Assembly: GCF_000426845.1 (NCBI RefSeq)
Contig: NZ_AUGD01000003.1
Coordinates: 62,001 to 126,000 of the forward strand
Direction of reading: 5' to 3'
DNA from: Bradyrhizobium sp. in8p8
GTDB lineage: Bacteria > Pseudomonadota > Alphaproteobacteria > Rhizobiales > Xanthobacteraceae
DNA length: 64,000 nt
The position numbers and the translations under genes were made by a program. Below, in pieces: positions 20,868 to 31,052 of this stretch. Positions within the stretch are counted from its first letter, which is position 1, and each line of letters begins with the position of its first letter. Under the pieces are notes generated by a model. It was not told the DNA's origin, did no database searches, and was given only the letters and a program-made list of their open reading frames with translations.

Positions 20868-20915
20868 GGGCAGGGTCTTGATGGGCAAGGTCTTGGCAGC
20901 CAAGGTCTTGGGGAG
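20868..20915 (+). repeat. Short tandem repeat, about 15 bp x 3
   Basis: Three units built on GGCAAGGTCTTG lie just before the start of the GyrI-like gene. They are in the open frame upstream of the chosen start and encode Gly/Gln/Leu, but I consider them non-coding. Confidence 0.6.
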
Positions 20916-20921
20916 AATAAA

Positions 20922-21683
20922 ATGTTCAGGTTTCGTCGTCTCGCTCTGGCCGCACTGATCCCGGCAGCCGCCTTGTCGCTTGGCCTGTCCCATGCTCTGG
21001 CGCAGAGCCCGGCGCCCGCCGCGTCGGTCAGCCCCTCGCCGGCCCCGACCGCCTCGCCCTCGCCGGCGGCAAGCGCCTCGCCCGCCCCCGTTGCGACACC
21101 TTCGCCAGCGGCCAGCGCCTCCCCCGCTCCTGCGGGATCGCCATCACCTGCCGCCAGCGCCTCGCCCAGCCCGACGGCGCCACCGCCTGCCGCGGCCGCC
21201 ACGCCTGCGCCGGTGCAGACCGCCGATCCCTTCGGGCTGGAAACCACGCTCGAATCCAGGAAGGTCGTGATGGTCAAGGGCACGGCCAATTGGGACTCGG
21301 CCTTCGATACGCTGATCGACGCCTTCAAGGCGCTGAACACGCTGCTGGACAAGCAGGGCATCAAGCCCGCAGGGAATTCGATGATCGTCTACACCTCGAC
21401 CGACGACACCGGTTTCACCTTCCTCGCCCAGATCCCGGTCGACCAGGATCCCAAGAATCTGCCCAAGGACATGAGCATCGGCAAGTCGCCCGAAGGCAAG
21501 GCGCTGAAATTCGTCCATCGCGGCTCCTACGACAACATGGACAACACCTATGAGGCGATCACCAATCACCTCGACGACAAGAGGCTGGAAGCCAAGGACA
21601 CGTTCATCGAGGAGTACCTCACCGATCCCCTGAAGACGGCCGAGGACAAGCTCGTGATCAATGTTTTCGTACCGCTTAAGTGA
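20922..21683 (+). CDS. Secreted GyrI-like (SOUL-fold effector-binding) domain protein with Pro/Ala/Ser linker
   Basis: A 253-residue protein. Residues 1-28 form a signal peptide ending LSHALAQ, residues 29-98 are a low-complexity linker built from PSPAASASP-type units, and residues 105-253 resemble the GyrI-like/AraC effector-binding fold (FGLETTLESRKVVMVKG, DDTGFTFLAQIPV, KALKFVHRGSYDNMDNTYEAI, EEYLTDP). An extracytoplasmic version of this small-molecule-binding fold without a regulator domain suggests a periplasmic binding or chaperone role, which is inference. The ATG at 20922 gives a clean signal peptide. The next gene starts 5 bases after the stop. Confidence 0.8.
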   Translation: MFRFRRLALAALIPAAALSLGLSHALAQSPAPAASVSPSPAPTASPSPAASASPAPVATPSPAASASPAPAGSPSPAASASPSPTAPPPAAAATPAPVQTADPFGLETTLESRKVVMVKGTANWDSAFDTLIDAFKALNTLLDKQGIKPAGNSMIVYTSTDDTGFTFLAQIPVDQDPKNLPKDMSIGKSPEGKALKFVHRGSYDNMDNTYEAITNHLDDKRLEAKDTFIEEYLTDPLKTAEDKLVINVFVPLK

Positions 21684-21688
21684 GACTG

Positions 21689-22396
21689 ATGAAAAAGCCT
21701 GCCCTGCTTGCCACCGTCTTCGCCACTGTCCTTCTGACGGCGCCCGCACGCGCCGACGATTTTCCATCCGCCATTACGGTGAGCGGCGAGGCCAGGATTT
21801 CCGCGGCCCCCGATCTCGCGCAAATCGATGCCGGCGTCGCCAACGACGCCAAGACGGCGAAGGAAGCCTCCGATGCCAACAACGCCGCGATGGGCAAGGT
21901 GCTGCTGGCGCTGAAGGGGGCCGGCATCGCCGAGAAGGACTACCAGACCTCGCGGCTGTCGCTTCAGCCGCAGTACGGCCAGAACAAAGCCACCGGCGCC
22001 TCGCCCGTGGTTGGCTTCCGCGCGAGCAACCGCGTCACCGTGAAGATTCGCGATGTGGCCAAGGTCGCAGCCATCATCGATACGCTGGTCGGCGCCGGCG
22101 CCAACGACATCGGCAACATCTCGTTCGAGGTAACACAGGCCTCGAAGCTGCTCGACGACGCGCGCGAGCAGGCAGTTGCGGACGCTCGCCGCAAGGCCGA
22201 TATCTACGCCAGGGCTACCGGCGTCACGCTGGGCGCGCCGCTCAGCGTCTCGGAAGGCGGCGCCCCGGTGCCGCTGTTCAAGACGCGGATGGCCGAACGG
22301 ATGGCCGCAGCACCGCAGGCCGCAGTCGCACCCGGCGAGGAGACGCTGTCGGTGACTGTCAATGTGAGCTGGGCGATCAAGCCGAAGGAACCGTAG
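21689..22396 (+). CDS. SIMPL-domain (DUF541) periplasmic protein
   Basis: A 235-residue protein with signal peptide MKKPALLATVFATVLLTAPARA and a SIMPL/DUF541 body: ITVSGEARISAAPDLAQIDAGV, NAAMGKVLLALKGAGI, TSRLSLQPQYG and AVADARRKADIYARATGVTLG. Family members (YggE, BP26/OMP28) are periplasmic or outer-membrane proteins implicated in oxidative-stress tolerance, with unclear chemistry. It lies 5 bases after the GyrI-like gene, so the two are co-expressed. An in-frame GTG at 21680 is also possible. Confidence 0.9.
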   Translation: MKKPALLATVFATVLLTAPARADDFPSAITVSGEARISAAPDLAQIDAGVANDAKTAKEASDANNAAMGKVLLALKGAGIAEKDYQTSRLSLQPQYGQNKATGASPVVGFRASNRVTVKIRDVAKVAAIIDTLVGAGANDIGNISFEVTQASKLLDDAREQAVADARRKADIYARATGVTLGAPLSVSEGGAPVPLFKTRMAERMAAAPQAAVAPGEETLSVTVNVSWAIKPKEP

Positions 22397-22429
22397 GCCG
22401 TAGGGGGCACGGTGCCGCAACACCATCGG

Positions 22430-22565
22430 TGTCGCCCCCGCGACGGCGGGGCCCATAGCCACAGGGGGCGGTGTGGCGCAACGCTGGCAATTCCGCGTCT
22501 TCGCCAAACATCTCCCTCCGGCTATTGGTCCCGGACTCGGGACTTCGTCGCGACCGGGGACGACG
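22430..22565. repeat. Intergenic palindromic repeat, family C
   Basis: It starts GTCGCCCCCGCG and ends CGACCGGGGACGACG. The internal segments CCCATAGCCACAGG, TCTTCGCCAAACATCTCCCT and GGTCCCGGACTCGGGACTTCGTCGCGACC also occur in the copy at 48832-48979. Confidence 0.8.
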
Positions 22566-22589
22566 AGCTGTATGGTGGCAAGAGCGGAG

Positions 22590-23570
22590 CTAGATCTCCA
22601 CCACCTGCCCAGGCTTCATCGCGACGAACCGCTGCTGCGGAATCTCTGCCGCATCCAGCGCCTCGAGCAGCGCCTTGGCCGGCGCGTCGATCGCCTCGTC
22701 CGTCAGCTGGAACGTGCCGTGATGATGCCCGAGCGCGGCTTCAGCGCCGCAATCGAGCAACGCCTTCACGGCGTCTTCCGGATTCATGTGCTGGTCGCGC
22801 ATGAACCAGCGCGGCTCGTAGGCCCCGATCGGGAGGATCGCCAGACGCAGCTTCCCGTGCCGCTCGGCGATGCGACGGAAATGCCTGCCGTCGCCATAGC
22901 CGGAATCGCAGACGACGTAGATTTTTCCGGCCGGCGTCTCCAGGACGAAGCTCGCCCACAGCGCCTTGTTGCGGTCGAACAGGCCGCGCGCGGTCCAGTG
23001 CCGCGTCGGCACCAGATGCACGGCGATGCCGCCGCCGAGCTCGATGCGGTCGTGCCAGTCGAAGGCTTCGACCTGGATGGTGGGATCGGCGCCGCGCATC
23101 GTGACGTCGTTGCCGAGCGGGGTGACCACGCGCGGGGCAAAATTCTTGGCCAGCCGCGACAGCGTCGCGATATCCAGATGATCGTAATGTCCGTGAGAGA
23201 CCAGCACGACATGGATTTGCGGCAGCTTCTCGAAGGCGATGCCGGGATCGTTGTGCCGCCTCGGTCCGGCGAAGCTGACCGGCGAAACCCGCATCGACCA
23301 GACAGGATCGACGAGGATGTTGAGACCGCCGGCCTGGATCAGCCAGCTGGTGTGGCCCACGAAGGAGAGACGCACCTTGTCCCCCTCGACGCGCGCCGGC
23401 GGCGTGTCCGCATGGGGGCTCGGCGCCCATGCGGGCCACTTCGCGCGCTGCCTCTTTCCGCCGAACTGCCAGCGCAGCACCTCACGAAGCGATTTCGGCG
23501 GCGCGCCGTCGGGGTCGAAGAAGTGCTGACCATTGAAATGATCGGAGGCGGGGCCGTCATAGGTTTTCAT
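22590..23570 (-). CDS. MBL-fold metallo-hydrolase, NAPE-PLD/UlaG-like
   Basis: A 326-residue metallo-beta-lactamase-fold enzyme. The metal-binding HGHYDHLD motif, VPTRHWTARG, DSGYGDG and LGHHHGTFQLTDE supply the usual ligands. The N-terminal DHFNGQHFFDPDG segment and the IGAYEPRWFMRDQHMNPEDAV segment are typical of NAPE-PLD-like Zn-dependent phosphodiesterases and related hydrolases. There is no signal peptide, so it is cytoplasmic. The substrate is unknown. I start at MKTYDGP because family members begin just before FNG. Confidence 0.88.
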   Translation of the reverse strand: MKTYDGPASDHFNGQHFFDPDGAPPKSLREVLRWQFGGKRQRAKWPAWAPSPHADTPPARVEGDKVRLSFVGHTSWLIQAGGLNILVDPVWSMRVSPVSFAGPRRHNDPGIAFEKLPQIHVVLVSHGHYDHLDIATLSRLAKNFAPRVVTPLGNDVTMRGADPTIQVEAFDWHDRIELGGGIAVHLVPTRHWTARGLFDRNKALWASFVLETPAGKIYVVCDSGYGDGRHFRRIAERHGKLRLAILPIGAYEPRWFMRDQHMNPEDAVKALLDCGAEAALGHHHGTFQLTDEAIDAPAKALLEALDAAEIPQQRFVAMKPGQVVEI

Positions 23571-23590
23571 GCGGGACATCCAGAGGGAGC

Positions 23591-23937
23591 AGTCCAAGAG
23601 CCGGAGGGCGGGTGGGCGGCAAAGCAGGCGTCCTGGGGCAGCCCGGACGGTAAGACATCACCGGCTATATGGGCCGGCCCGGCAGAAAAGGAACCCATCG
23701 CCAAAAGCCTCACATTTTCAGCATCTTGCCTTGGCACCGGCGCCCCGCCCCCTAACTTTCCTTGACTTTTGGGCGTGAGCGGCGTTTAACCCCGCCACTT
23801 TCTCGGAAAGGCTTTCTTTTCGACCCGCCGACTGGCCCTGGAGGCCGGAGGTCAACGCCCGACAGCGCTGTGCGCCCTCGGGCGCAAAGGTGTTTGGAAG
23901 ATCGCTTCTTTAGCGAGCAGGACAAAGGACAACGGCA
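23591..23937. other. Intergenic region upstream of ffh, no gene seen
   Basis: This gap of about 350 bases holds a sigma-70-like promoter (23762-23790), a TGCGCC/GGCGCA hairpin near 23870-23885, and the ffh start. I see no supported coding frame. Confidence 0.6.
23762..23790 (+). promoter_or_regulatory. Sigma-70-type promoter for ffh-rpsP-rimM-trmD-rplS
   Basis: TTGACT (23762-23767) and TTTAAC (23785-23790) are separated by 17 bases, a near-consensus housekeeping promoter about 150 bases before the ffh start. Confidence 0.55.
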
Positions 23938-25485
23938 TTGTTCGACAATCTGTCGGAACGGCTTGGTGGCATTCTCGATCGTCTGACGGGGCGCGGTGCG
24001 CTGACCGAAAAGGACGTCGACGCCGCGATGCGCGAGGTGCGCCGCGCGCTGCTCGAGGCCGACGTTGCGCTCGAAGTCGTGCGCAGCTTCACCGAGCGGG
24101 TCCGCGAGCAGGCGATCGGCGCCACCGTGGTCAAGTCGGTCACGCCGGGCCAGATGGTGGTCAAGATCGTCCATGACGAGCTGGTCAACACGCTCGGCGC
24201 CGAAGGCCAGGCCATCGACGTCAATTCCGTGCCGCCGGTGCCGATCATGATGGTCGGCCTGCAGGGCTCCGGCAAGACCACCACCACCGCAAAGCTCGCC
24301 CGCCGCCTGGTCCAGCGCGACAAGCGCAAGGTCCTGATGGCCTCGCTCGACGTCTACCGCCCGGCCGCGATGGAACAGCTGGCCGTGCTCGGCCGCGACC
24401 TCGACATTCCGACCCTGCCGATCGTGGCGGGACAGCAACCGCCGCAGATCGCCAAGCGCGCACTGGAAGCCGGCAGGCTCGGCGGCTACGACGTCGTGCT
24501 GCTCGACACCGCCGGCCGCACCACGCTCGACGAAGAGATGATGGCGGAGGCAGCCGCGATCAAAGCTGCGGCGAATCCGCACGAAGTGCTGCTGGTCGCC
24601 GACAGCCTCACCGGCCAGGACGCCGTGAACCTCGCGCGTTCGTTCGATCAGCGCGTCGGCCTCACCGGCATCGTGCTGACCCGCGTCGACGGCGACGGCC
24701 GCGGCGGCGCTGCCCTGTCGATGCGCGCGGTCACCGGCAAGCCGATCAAGCTGCTCGGCACCGGCGAAAAGACCGACGCGCTGGAAGATTTCCATCCCGA
24801 TCGTATCGCCGGGCGCATCCTCGGCATGGGCGACGTGGTGTCGCTGGTCGAGCGCGCCGCCGCCAACATCGACGCCGAAAAGGCCGCGCGCACTGCCGAG
24901 CGCATGCGCAAGGGTCAGTTCGACCTCAACGACATGCGCGAGCAGCTGCTGCAGATGGCGAACATGGGCGGCATCAGCGGGCTGATGGGCATGATGCCCG
25001 GCATCTCCAAGATGAAGAACCAGATCGCGGCAGCCGGCATCGACGACAAGATCCTGAAGCGCCAGGTCGCAATCATCGATTCCATGACGCGCGAGGAGCG
25101 CCGTCATCCGGATCTCTTGAAAGCGAGCCGCAAGAAGCGCATCGCTGCAGGCAGCGGCCAGAGTGTCGAGCACGTCAACAAGCTGCTCAAGATGCACCGG
25201 AACATGGCCGACGTGATGAAGGCCATGGGCTCGGGCAAGCGCGGCCCGCTCGCCGGCATCGCCCAGGCGATGGGCTTTGGCGGCGGCATGAAGCCTCCCT
25301 CTCCGGAAGAGATGAAAGCGCTTCAGGAGAAGATGCAGAGCGGCGGCGGACAGGGCCTGCCGAACCTGCCGAAGGATCTGCCGGCTGGTCTTCGCCAGGG
25401 TCTGCCCAACCTTCCTGGACTGACCGGGCTGAGCGGCAAGCCGACGCTGCCGGGCCTCGGCGGTTTCCCGGGCAAGAAGAAATGA
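23938..25485 (+). CDS. ffh: Signal recognition particle protein Ffh
   Basis: A 515-residue SRP54 homologue. The N domain has ALLEADVAL, and the G domain has [28 protein letters not shown] and [14 protein letters not shown]. The methionine-rich M domain (about residues 325-450) carries the signal-sequence groove and 4.5S RNA-binding helices, and a long Gly/Pro/Leu tail ends the protein. It targets membrane proteins co-translationally with FtsY. The start is TTG 23938, directly giving the canonical [16 protein letters not shown]. It heads the rpsP-rimM-trmD-rplS operon. Confidence 0.97.
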   Translation: MFDNLSERLGGILDRLTGRGALTEKDVDAAMREVRRALLEADVALEVVRSFTERVREQAIGATVVKSVTPGQMVVKIVHDELVNTLGAEGQAIDVNSVPPVPIMMVGLQGSGKTTTTAKLARRLVQRDKRKVLMASLDVYRPAAMEQLAVLGRDLDIPTLPIVAGQQPPQIAKRALEAGRLGGYDVVLLDTAGRTTLDEEMMAEAAAIKAAANPHEVLLVADSLTGQDAVNLARSFDQRVGLTGIVLTRVDGDGRGGAALSMRAVTGKPIKLLGTGEKTDALEDFHPDRIAGRILGMGDVVSLVERAAANIDAEKAARTAERMRKGQFDLNDMREQLLQMANMGGISGLMGMMPGISKMKNQIAAAGIDDKILKRQVAIIDSMTREERRHPDLLKASRKKRIAAGSGQSVEHVNKLLKMHRNMADVMKAMGSGKRGPLAGIAQAMGFGGGMKPPSPEEMKALQEKMQSGGGQGLPNLPKDLPAGLRQGLPNLPGLTGLSGKPTLPGLGGFPGKKK

Positions 25486-25570
25486 GGAATTCGTCGCACG
25501 GGATCGCATCGGTCTCACGCGACGCGGAATACCAATCAACCGAACAAACTGTACTTTGAAGGAGAACCAA

Positions 25571-25903
25571 ATGTCCGTCGTTATCCGCCTCGCCCGCGCA
25601 GGCACCAAGAAGCGTCCCGTCTATCACGTCGTCGTCGCCGACTCGCGCTTTCCGCGCGACGGCCGATTCATCGAGCGTCTCGGCCATTTCAACCCGCTGC
25701 TGCCGAAGGACAACGAGACCCGCCTCAAGCTCGACATGGACAAGGTGAAGGCCTGGCTCGCCAAGGGCGCGCAGCCGTCCGACCGCGTGGCGCGCTTCCT
25801 CGATGCTGCCGGCGTCAAGAAGCGCGAAGCGCGCAACAATCCGGAGAAGGCCGTGCCGCGCAAGGAGCGCAAGGCGCAGGCCGAAGCCGCCGCGAAGAGC
25901 TAA
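25571..25903 (+). CDS. rpsP: 30S ribosomal protein S16
   Basis: A 110-residue S16 beginning [16 protein letters not shown], with an alphaproteobacterial charged C-terminal extension ([16 protein letters not shown]). A strong GAAGGAGAA ribosome-binding site lies 5-10 bases upstream and decides this start over an ATG 15 bases earlier. It is a small-subunit assembly protein in the ffh operon, 9 bases before rimM. Confidence 0.98.
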   Translation: MSVVIRLARAGTKKRPVYHVVVADSRFPRDGRFIERLGHFNPLLPKDNETRLKLDMDKVKAWLAKGAQPSDRVARFLDAAGVKKREARNNPEKAVPRKERKAQAEAAAKS

Positions 25904-25912
25904 GGCCACGAC

Positions 25913-26464
25913 ATGTCGGCGCTGGTCTGCGTCGCGCGGATCGGCGCCGCGCATGGGGTGCGCGGTGCGGTCAAGTTGTGGACCTTCACCGAAGATCCGT
26001 TTGCCGTGAAGCGCTATGGCCCGCTGCTGTCCAAGGACGGCCGGCGCCAGTTCGAGGTCGCAACGGCGCGCGAGGCGAAAGATCATCTGGTCGCCACGTT
26101 CAAGGGCGTCACGACCCGCGATGAGGCCGAGCGCCTCAACGGCATCGAGCTCTACGTCCCGCGCGAAAAGCTGCCCGCGACCGACGAGGACGAATATTAC
26201 CACACCGACCTGATCGGGCTCGCCGCCGTCACCACCGATGGTGATGCGCTCGGTCGTGTCGTAGCGATCCAGAATTTCGGCGCCGGCGACATCATCGAAA
26301 TCGCCCCGCCCAAGGGCCCGACGCTGCTGCTGCCGTTCTCGAATGCCGTGGTGCCGGAGGTCGATCTCTCCGGCGGCCGGCTCGTGATCGCGCTCCCGCA
26401 GGAGATCGAGGGTGAGGACGAAGATGCCTCGCCAAGTCCCCCTCGCGAAGAGGGGGGCCCATAA
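25913..26464 (+). CDS. rimM: 16S rRNA processing protein RimM
   Basis: A 183-residue protein with an N-terminal RimM domain ([24 protein letters not shown]) and a PRC-barrel half ([37 protein letters not shown]). It assists 30S head assembly. The last 16 or so residues ([15 protein letters not shown]) are translated from a small CCCCCTC/GAGGGGG palindrome and look like a repeat-derived extension. Confidence 0.96.
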   Translation: MSALVCVARIGAAHGVRGAVKLWTFTEDPFAVKRYGPLLSKDGRRQFEVATAREAKDHLVATFKGVTTRDEAERLNGIELYVPREKLPATDEDEYYHTDLIGLAAVTTDGDALGRVVAIQNFGAGDIIEIAPPKGPTLLLPFSNAVVPEVDLSGGRLVIALPQEIEGEDEDASPSPPREEGGP

Positions 26465-26497
26465 CGACAGGTCGTGGTTTTGGTTAAGCTGGCTGCA

Positions 26498-27253
26498 ATG
26501 GCAAATCCCTCACCCTGGCGAGCGACCGTGCTGACGCTGTTTCCGGAGATGTTTCCGGGGCCGCTCGGCGTGAGCTTGGCCGGCCGGGCGCTTGCGGCCG
26601 GCATATGGGAGATCGAGGCGCGCGACATCCGTGCTTCCGCCACCGACCGCCACCGCAGCGTCGACGACACCCCGGCCGGCGGCGGGCCGGGCATGGTGCT
26701 GCGGGCGGATGTGCTGGCCGCGGCCATCGATGCCGCCGAGATCGGTCCGGACCGCCCCCGCCTGCTGATGAGCCCGCGCGGTCGGCCATTGACCCAGGCC
26801 CGGGTTGCGGAACTTGCCCGCGGCCCCGGCCCCCTGATCGTCTGCGGGCGGTTCGAGGGGGTCGACCAGCGGGTGATCGACGGGCGGGGCCTGCAGGAGG
26901 TCTCGATCGGCGATTACGTGCTCTCGGGGGGCGAAATCGCCGCTTTGGCCCTGATCGACGCCTGCGTCCGGCTGCTGCCGGGGGTGATGGGCAAGGAAGC
27001 CTCGGGAACTGAGGAGAGCTTCTCCGATGGCCTGCTCGAATACCCACAATATACCCGGCCGCAGCTGTTCGAGGGGGTCCCGATCCCGGAGATCCTGACC
27101 TCCGGCGACCACGCCAAGGTCGCGGCCTGGCGGCGGGCGCAATCCGAGGCCCTGACGGCGGCCCGGCGGCCGGATTTGTGGGCTCAAATCCCAAGCAAGC
27201 CCCCGAATCGAGCCGGTCGCCAAAAAACGCCAAAAAACAAGACAGACGGGTGA
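26498..27253 (+). CDS. trmD: tRNA (guanine-N1-)-methyltransferase TrmD
   Basis: A 251-residue SPOUT methyltransferase forming m1G37. [29 protein letters not shown], the knot [19 protein letters not shown] and [17 protein letters not shown] are all present. I start at ATG 26498; an in-frame GTG 24 bases upstream is less likely. It follows rimM by 33 bases, with rplS next, as in most bacteria. Confidence 0.97.
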   Translation: MANPSPWRATVLTLFPEMFPGPLGVSLAGRALAAGIWEIEARDIRASATDRHRSVDDTPAGGGPGMVLRADVLAAAIDAAEIGPDRPRLLMSPRGRPLTQARVAELARGPGPLIVCGRFEGVDQRVIDGRGLQEVSIGDYVLSGGEIAALALIDACVRLLPGVMGKEASGTEESFSDGLLEYPQYTRPQLFEGVPIPEILTSGDHAKVAAWRRAQSEALTAARRPDLWAQIPSKPPNRAGRQKTPKNKTDG

Positions 27254-27362
27254 CAAACGCTCCGGCTTGCCTTATAGGACCGGCCACATCCGCAATGGCT
27301 GGATAGACGAATTTCGCGCAGCCCCCGTTCTGAAGGCTGGGCGCGCCGATGGAGATTTACCC

Positions 27363-27746
27363 ATGAACCTGATCAAGCAGCTCGAGCAAGAGCAATTCGA
27401 CAAGCTGTCCGCCGGCAAGACCATTCCGGAATTCGGCCCCGGCGACACCGTGATCGTCAACGTGAAGGTGGTTGAAGGCGACCGCACCCGCGTGCAGGCC
27501 TATGAAGGCGTCTGCATCGGCCGTTCCGGCGGCGGTCTCAACGAGAGCTTCACCGTCCGCAAGATCTCCTACGGCGAAGGCGTCGAGCGCGTGTTCCCGG
27601 TGATGTCGCCGATGATCGACTCGATCAAGGTGGTGCGCCGCGGCAAGGTGCGTCGCGCCAAGCTCTATTACCTCCGCAATCTCCGCGGCAAGTCCGCCCG
27701 CATCGTCGAGAAGACCGAGCACGCCAAGGCTGCCGTCAACGAGTAA
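27363..27746 (+). CDS. rplS: 50S ribosomal protein L19
   Basis: A 127-residue L19 with typical [30 protein letters not shown], the [31 protein letters not shown] core and a charged tail. The start [11 protein letters not shown] is fixed by homology. It ends the ffh operon and is followed within 30 bases by an intrinsic terminator. Confidence 0.98.
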   Translation: MNLIKQLEQEQFDKLSAGKTIPEFGPGDTVIVNVKVVEGDRTRVQAYEGVCIGRSGGGLNESFTVRKISYGEGVERVFPVMSPMIDSIKVVRRGKVRRAKLYYLRNLRGKSARIVEKTEHAKAAVNE

Positions 27747-27771
27747 GCTTCGCCATCCGGCAAGTTTCGAG

Positions 27772-27800
27772 AAGCGCGGGGCCTGGCTCCGCGCTTTTTT
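27772..27800 (+). terminator. Intrinsic terminator after rplS
   Basis: AAGCGCGG (27772-27779) pairs with CCGCGCTT (27789-27796) around GGCCTGGCT and is followed by a T run. Confidence 0.9.
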
Positions 27801-27812
27801 GTTGCGCCGGCT

Positions 27813-27929
27813 GTCATTGCGAGGAGCTCGTGACAAAATTGCGTAGCAATTTTGCACTGATGCGACGAAGCAATCCAGACGGTCTCCGCGGGTGCATTTC
27901 TGGATTGCTTCGCTGCGCTCGCAATGACG
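27813..27929. repeat. Intergenic palindromic repeat, family A (long form)
   Basis: Termini are GTCATTGCGAGGAGC and CTCGCAATGACG, inner arms GAAGCAATCCAGA and TCTGGATTGCTTCG. It includes the extra ACAAAATTGC-GTA-GCAATTTTG stem. It separates the rplS terminator from the leuC leader. Confidence 0.88.
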
Positions 27930-27971
27930 CGTTGAAGCTCTCGCGCTTTGACCGCTGCGTGCTATATAGCC

Positions 27972-27988
27972 TCTAGAATGTTTCCAGA
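27972..27988. promoter_or_regulatory. Irr-box-like inverted repeat in the leuC leader
   Basis: TCTAGAA-TGT-TTCCAGA has 7-base arms with a single mismatch and the 3-base spacer of the Irr operator (TTAGAA-N3-TTCTAA). A TATATAG stretch lies just upstream. It overlaps the ATG of the short leader frame. Confidence 0.45.
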
Positions 27989-28106
27989 TCCGACCAGCCT
28001 CGCACCCGTCAAGCGCATCGTCATCGACGATCGCTCGCGGCTGCCTGGGCGGTTCTTCGGACGCTTCGCGACCTCGGCAACGTCAGAGCTTATTCGCGCA
28101 GCCTGA
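27978..28106 (+). CDS. Possible leuC leader peptide, 42 codons
   Basis: An ATG-initiated frame (MFPDPTSLAPVKRIVI..., ending SELIRAA) runs to a TGA located inside the loop side of a terminator-like hairpin 76 bases before leuC. It is not leucine-rich (three Leu) but is Arg-rich. No ribosome-binding site is visible and the ATG overlaps an operator-like palindrome, so if translated it would be nearly leaderless. It could equally be a chance frame. Confidence 0.3.
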   Translation: MFPDPTSLAPVKRIVIDDRSRLPGRFFGRFATSATSELIRAA

Positions 28107-28128
28107 GAGGCTGCGCTGACGTCTTTTT
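28081..28128 (+). promoter_or_regulatory. Terminator-like hairpin in the leuC leader (possible attenuator)
   Basis: CGTCAG (28081-28086) pairs with CTGACG (28116-28121), and CGCAGCCT (28097-28104) with AGGCTGCG (28108-28115) across a GAG loop. TCTTTTTG follows immediately. It stands 53 bases before the leuC start and contains the leader-frame stop codon. Confidence 0.6.
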
Positions 28129-28181
28129 GCCCCGCGCGATTTGCGCACATCCGCTTCACACATTCTTCGGAGCTCAAGCTC

Positions 28182-29588
<1,407 letters not shown>

Positions 29589-29681
29589 GCCACTTCCTGC
29601 AATTGTAACGATCGCGGCAAACCGCCGTTAAACGGTCCCCTGACACTCTCGTCCTCGCGATGATTTCGCGAGGACGCGCCC

Positions 29682-29891
29682 ATGGCCACCAAGCCGGAAT
29701 ATGTCGATCTGATCAGCGAGGCCACGCGCCAGCACCGCCGGCGCGCAACGCCGCTGCGCATCGTCGCCAAGCCGGAGGTGGAGGAGACCTCAAGGCTCAG
29801 CCGCTGGCCGCCGGCGTTGTTCCGGCAATGGAAGCTCGAGAACTTGATGCGCTGGAAGGCGTCGTCGTGGAAGCTGAGGGACTGGCTTTAG
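29682..29891 (+). CDS. Small basic hypothetical protein
   Basis: A 69-residue frame, MATKPEYVDLISEATRQHRR..., ends SSWKLRDWL and is rich in Arg and Trp. A GAGGACG purine stretch lies 6-12 bases upstream of the ATG. I do not recognise a family. It is soluble and strongly basic, with possible nucleic-acid or membrane-surface binding. It precedes a family D repeat. Confidence 0.5.
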   Translation: MATKPEYVDLISEATRQHRRRATPLRIVAKPEVEETSRLSRWPPALFRQWKLENLMRWKASSWKLRDWL

Positions 29892-29901
29892 CCGCAGCCT
29901 C

Positions 29902-29988
29902 CGTCATGCCGGGCTCGTCCCGGACATCCACGACCTCGTTGTGCCGCGCCAGGAAACGTGGATGGCCGGGACAAGCCCGGCCATGACG
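29902..29988. repeat. Intergenic palindromic repeat, family D
   Basis: CGTCATGCCGGGCTCGTCCCGG...ATCCACG pairs imperfectly with CGTGGATGGCCGGGACAAGCCCGGCCATGACG. It closely resembles the copies at 33876 and 55738. Confidence 0.85.
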
Positions 29989-30006
29989 CTGCTCGAACAG
30001 CTCACA

Positions 30007-30570
30007 TCACCAATAGTACCGGTACGGATAGCGCCAGCGCGGCCAGTGGCAGACGCGGCGCGGGCCGTAATAAGTCCAGATGATCCGGCAGCGGCGGGGA
30101 TAGTGGTAGGACGGATAGTAGCCGCCGACATAATAGGGCCGGTAGACGTGACGATGGCGGAAGTGCGGGCGATGATGGCCCCAGTGACGGTGATAGCCGC
30201 CATATCCGCCGTAGCGGAAGCCGTGATGTCGATAGCCGACGTGCCTGTGATGAAACGCGGGTGCGGCGCGGAAGCCGCCGATATGGCCGCCGCGGAATCC
30301 GCGGCCATGGAAGCCGCCGACATGTCCTCCGCCGCGATGGAAGCCTCCTCCATGGAATCCTCCGCCGTGAAAGCGATGTCCGCCGGGTCCTTGGCGAACC
30401 TGCGTGACGAGATCCTCCGTCGCGGCCTTGGCGGCGGGCGACGTCGCCGGATTGATCAAGGTCAGCGCTTCAGCGCGACGCGCGGTACCGGCCGACAGCA
30501 TCAGTGTCGCAGCGGCGGCGAGCCCGAGCAGGCGCATCGGCCCGGCCCGACGGCCAAATATCCTCAGCAT
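30007..30570 (-). CDS. Secreted Gly/His/Tyr/Arg-rich protein
   Basis: A 187-residue protein with a signal segment (MRLLGLAAAATLMLSAGTARRAEA) and a mature part of HGGGFH- and RGGHIGG-like units, then Tyr/Arg/His-rich sequence (YRHHGFRYGGYGGYHRHWG) ending with two cysteines (RRCRIIWTYY, RRVCHWPRW). Similar proteins are numerous in Bradyrhizobium. The composition suggests metal binding or surface adhesion, but no function is established. I start at the Met before LRIFGRRAG. Confidence 0.7.
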   Translation of the reverse strand: MLRIFGRRAGPMRLLGLAAAATLMLSAGTARRAEALTLINPATSPAAKAATEDLVTQVRQGPGGHRFHGGGFHGGGFHRGGGHVGGFHGRGFRGGHIGGFRAAPAFHHRHVGYRHHGFRYGGYGGYHRHWGHHRPHFRHRHVYRPYYVGGYYPSYHYPRRCRIIWTYYGPRRVCHWPRWRYPYRYYW

Positions 30571-30743
30571 GGAATTCTCCCTGAGTCCGGACAGCAGGGC
30601 TGCGATGCCTTTCGGCCGCAGCATTGCTGTTTCAATGACGGTCGCTCCCAAGATTAAATTGCGGACAGCGACGTGAACGCGCCATGAATGAACGGCACTG
30701 CGCTCCGCGATGCGACGCAGTGCCGCGACGAGGGATTTTGCAG

Positions 30744-31043
30744 ATGAGTGTCTACGCCATTGCGCAATTGAAGATGACGGACCGCGCGGCCTATGACCGC
30801 TATCAGGCGCGGTTCTTCGAGGTGTTCAGGAAGTACAACGGACGGCTGCTCGCCGCCGATGAACGTCCGCGCGTGCTCGAGGGCGTATGGCCGCACGACA
30901 AGCTCGTCATGATGTCGTTTCCCGACGAGGCCGCGTTCCTCGCCTTCTCGACCTCGCCCGAATACGAAGAGATTTCGCGTGATCGCAAGGCCGGCGCAGA
31001 GGCGACCGTGCTGCTGGTCAAGGGATTTGCACCCGCAGGATAG
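30744..31043 (+). CDS. DUF1330 domain-containing protein
   Basis: A 99-residue alpha/beta dimeric-barrel protein beginning MSVYAIAQLKMTDRAAYDRYQ. The DUF1330 pattern continues with GRLLAADERPRVLEG, FPDEAAFLAFSTSPEY and RKAGAEATVLLVKG. The family is often annotated as stress- or degradation-associated, but its reaction is unknown. It starts at ATG 30744. It is divergent from the Gly/His-rich gene. Confidence 0.88.
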   Translation: MSVYAIAQLKMTDRAAYDRYQARFFEVFRKYNGRLLAADERPRVLEGVWPHDKLVMMSFPDEAAFLAFSTSPEYEEISRDRKAGAEATVLLVKGFAPAG

Positions 31044-31052
31044 CGCGACGCC

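Noticed and set aside
27978..28106. Classical leucine attenuator peptide
   Set aside because: The frame has only three dispersed Leu codons and no Leu run, so classical leucine-codon attenuation is not supported. Other leader mechanisms remain open and are reported as a finding.
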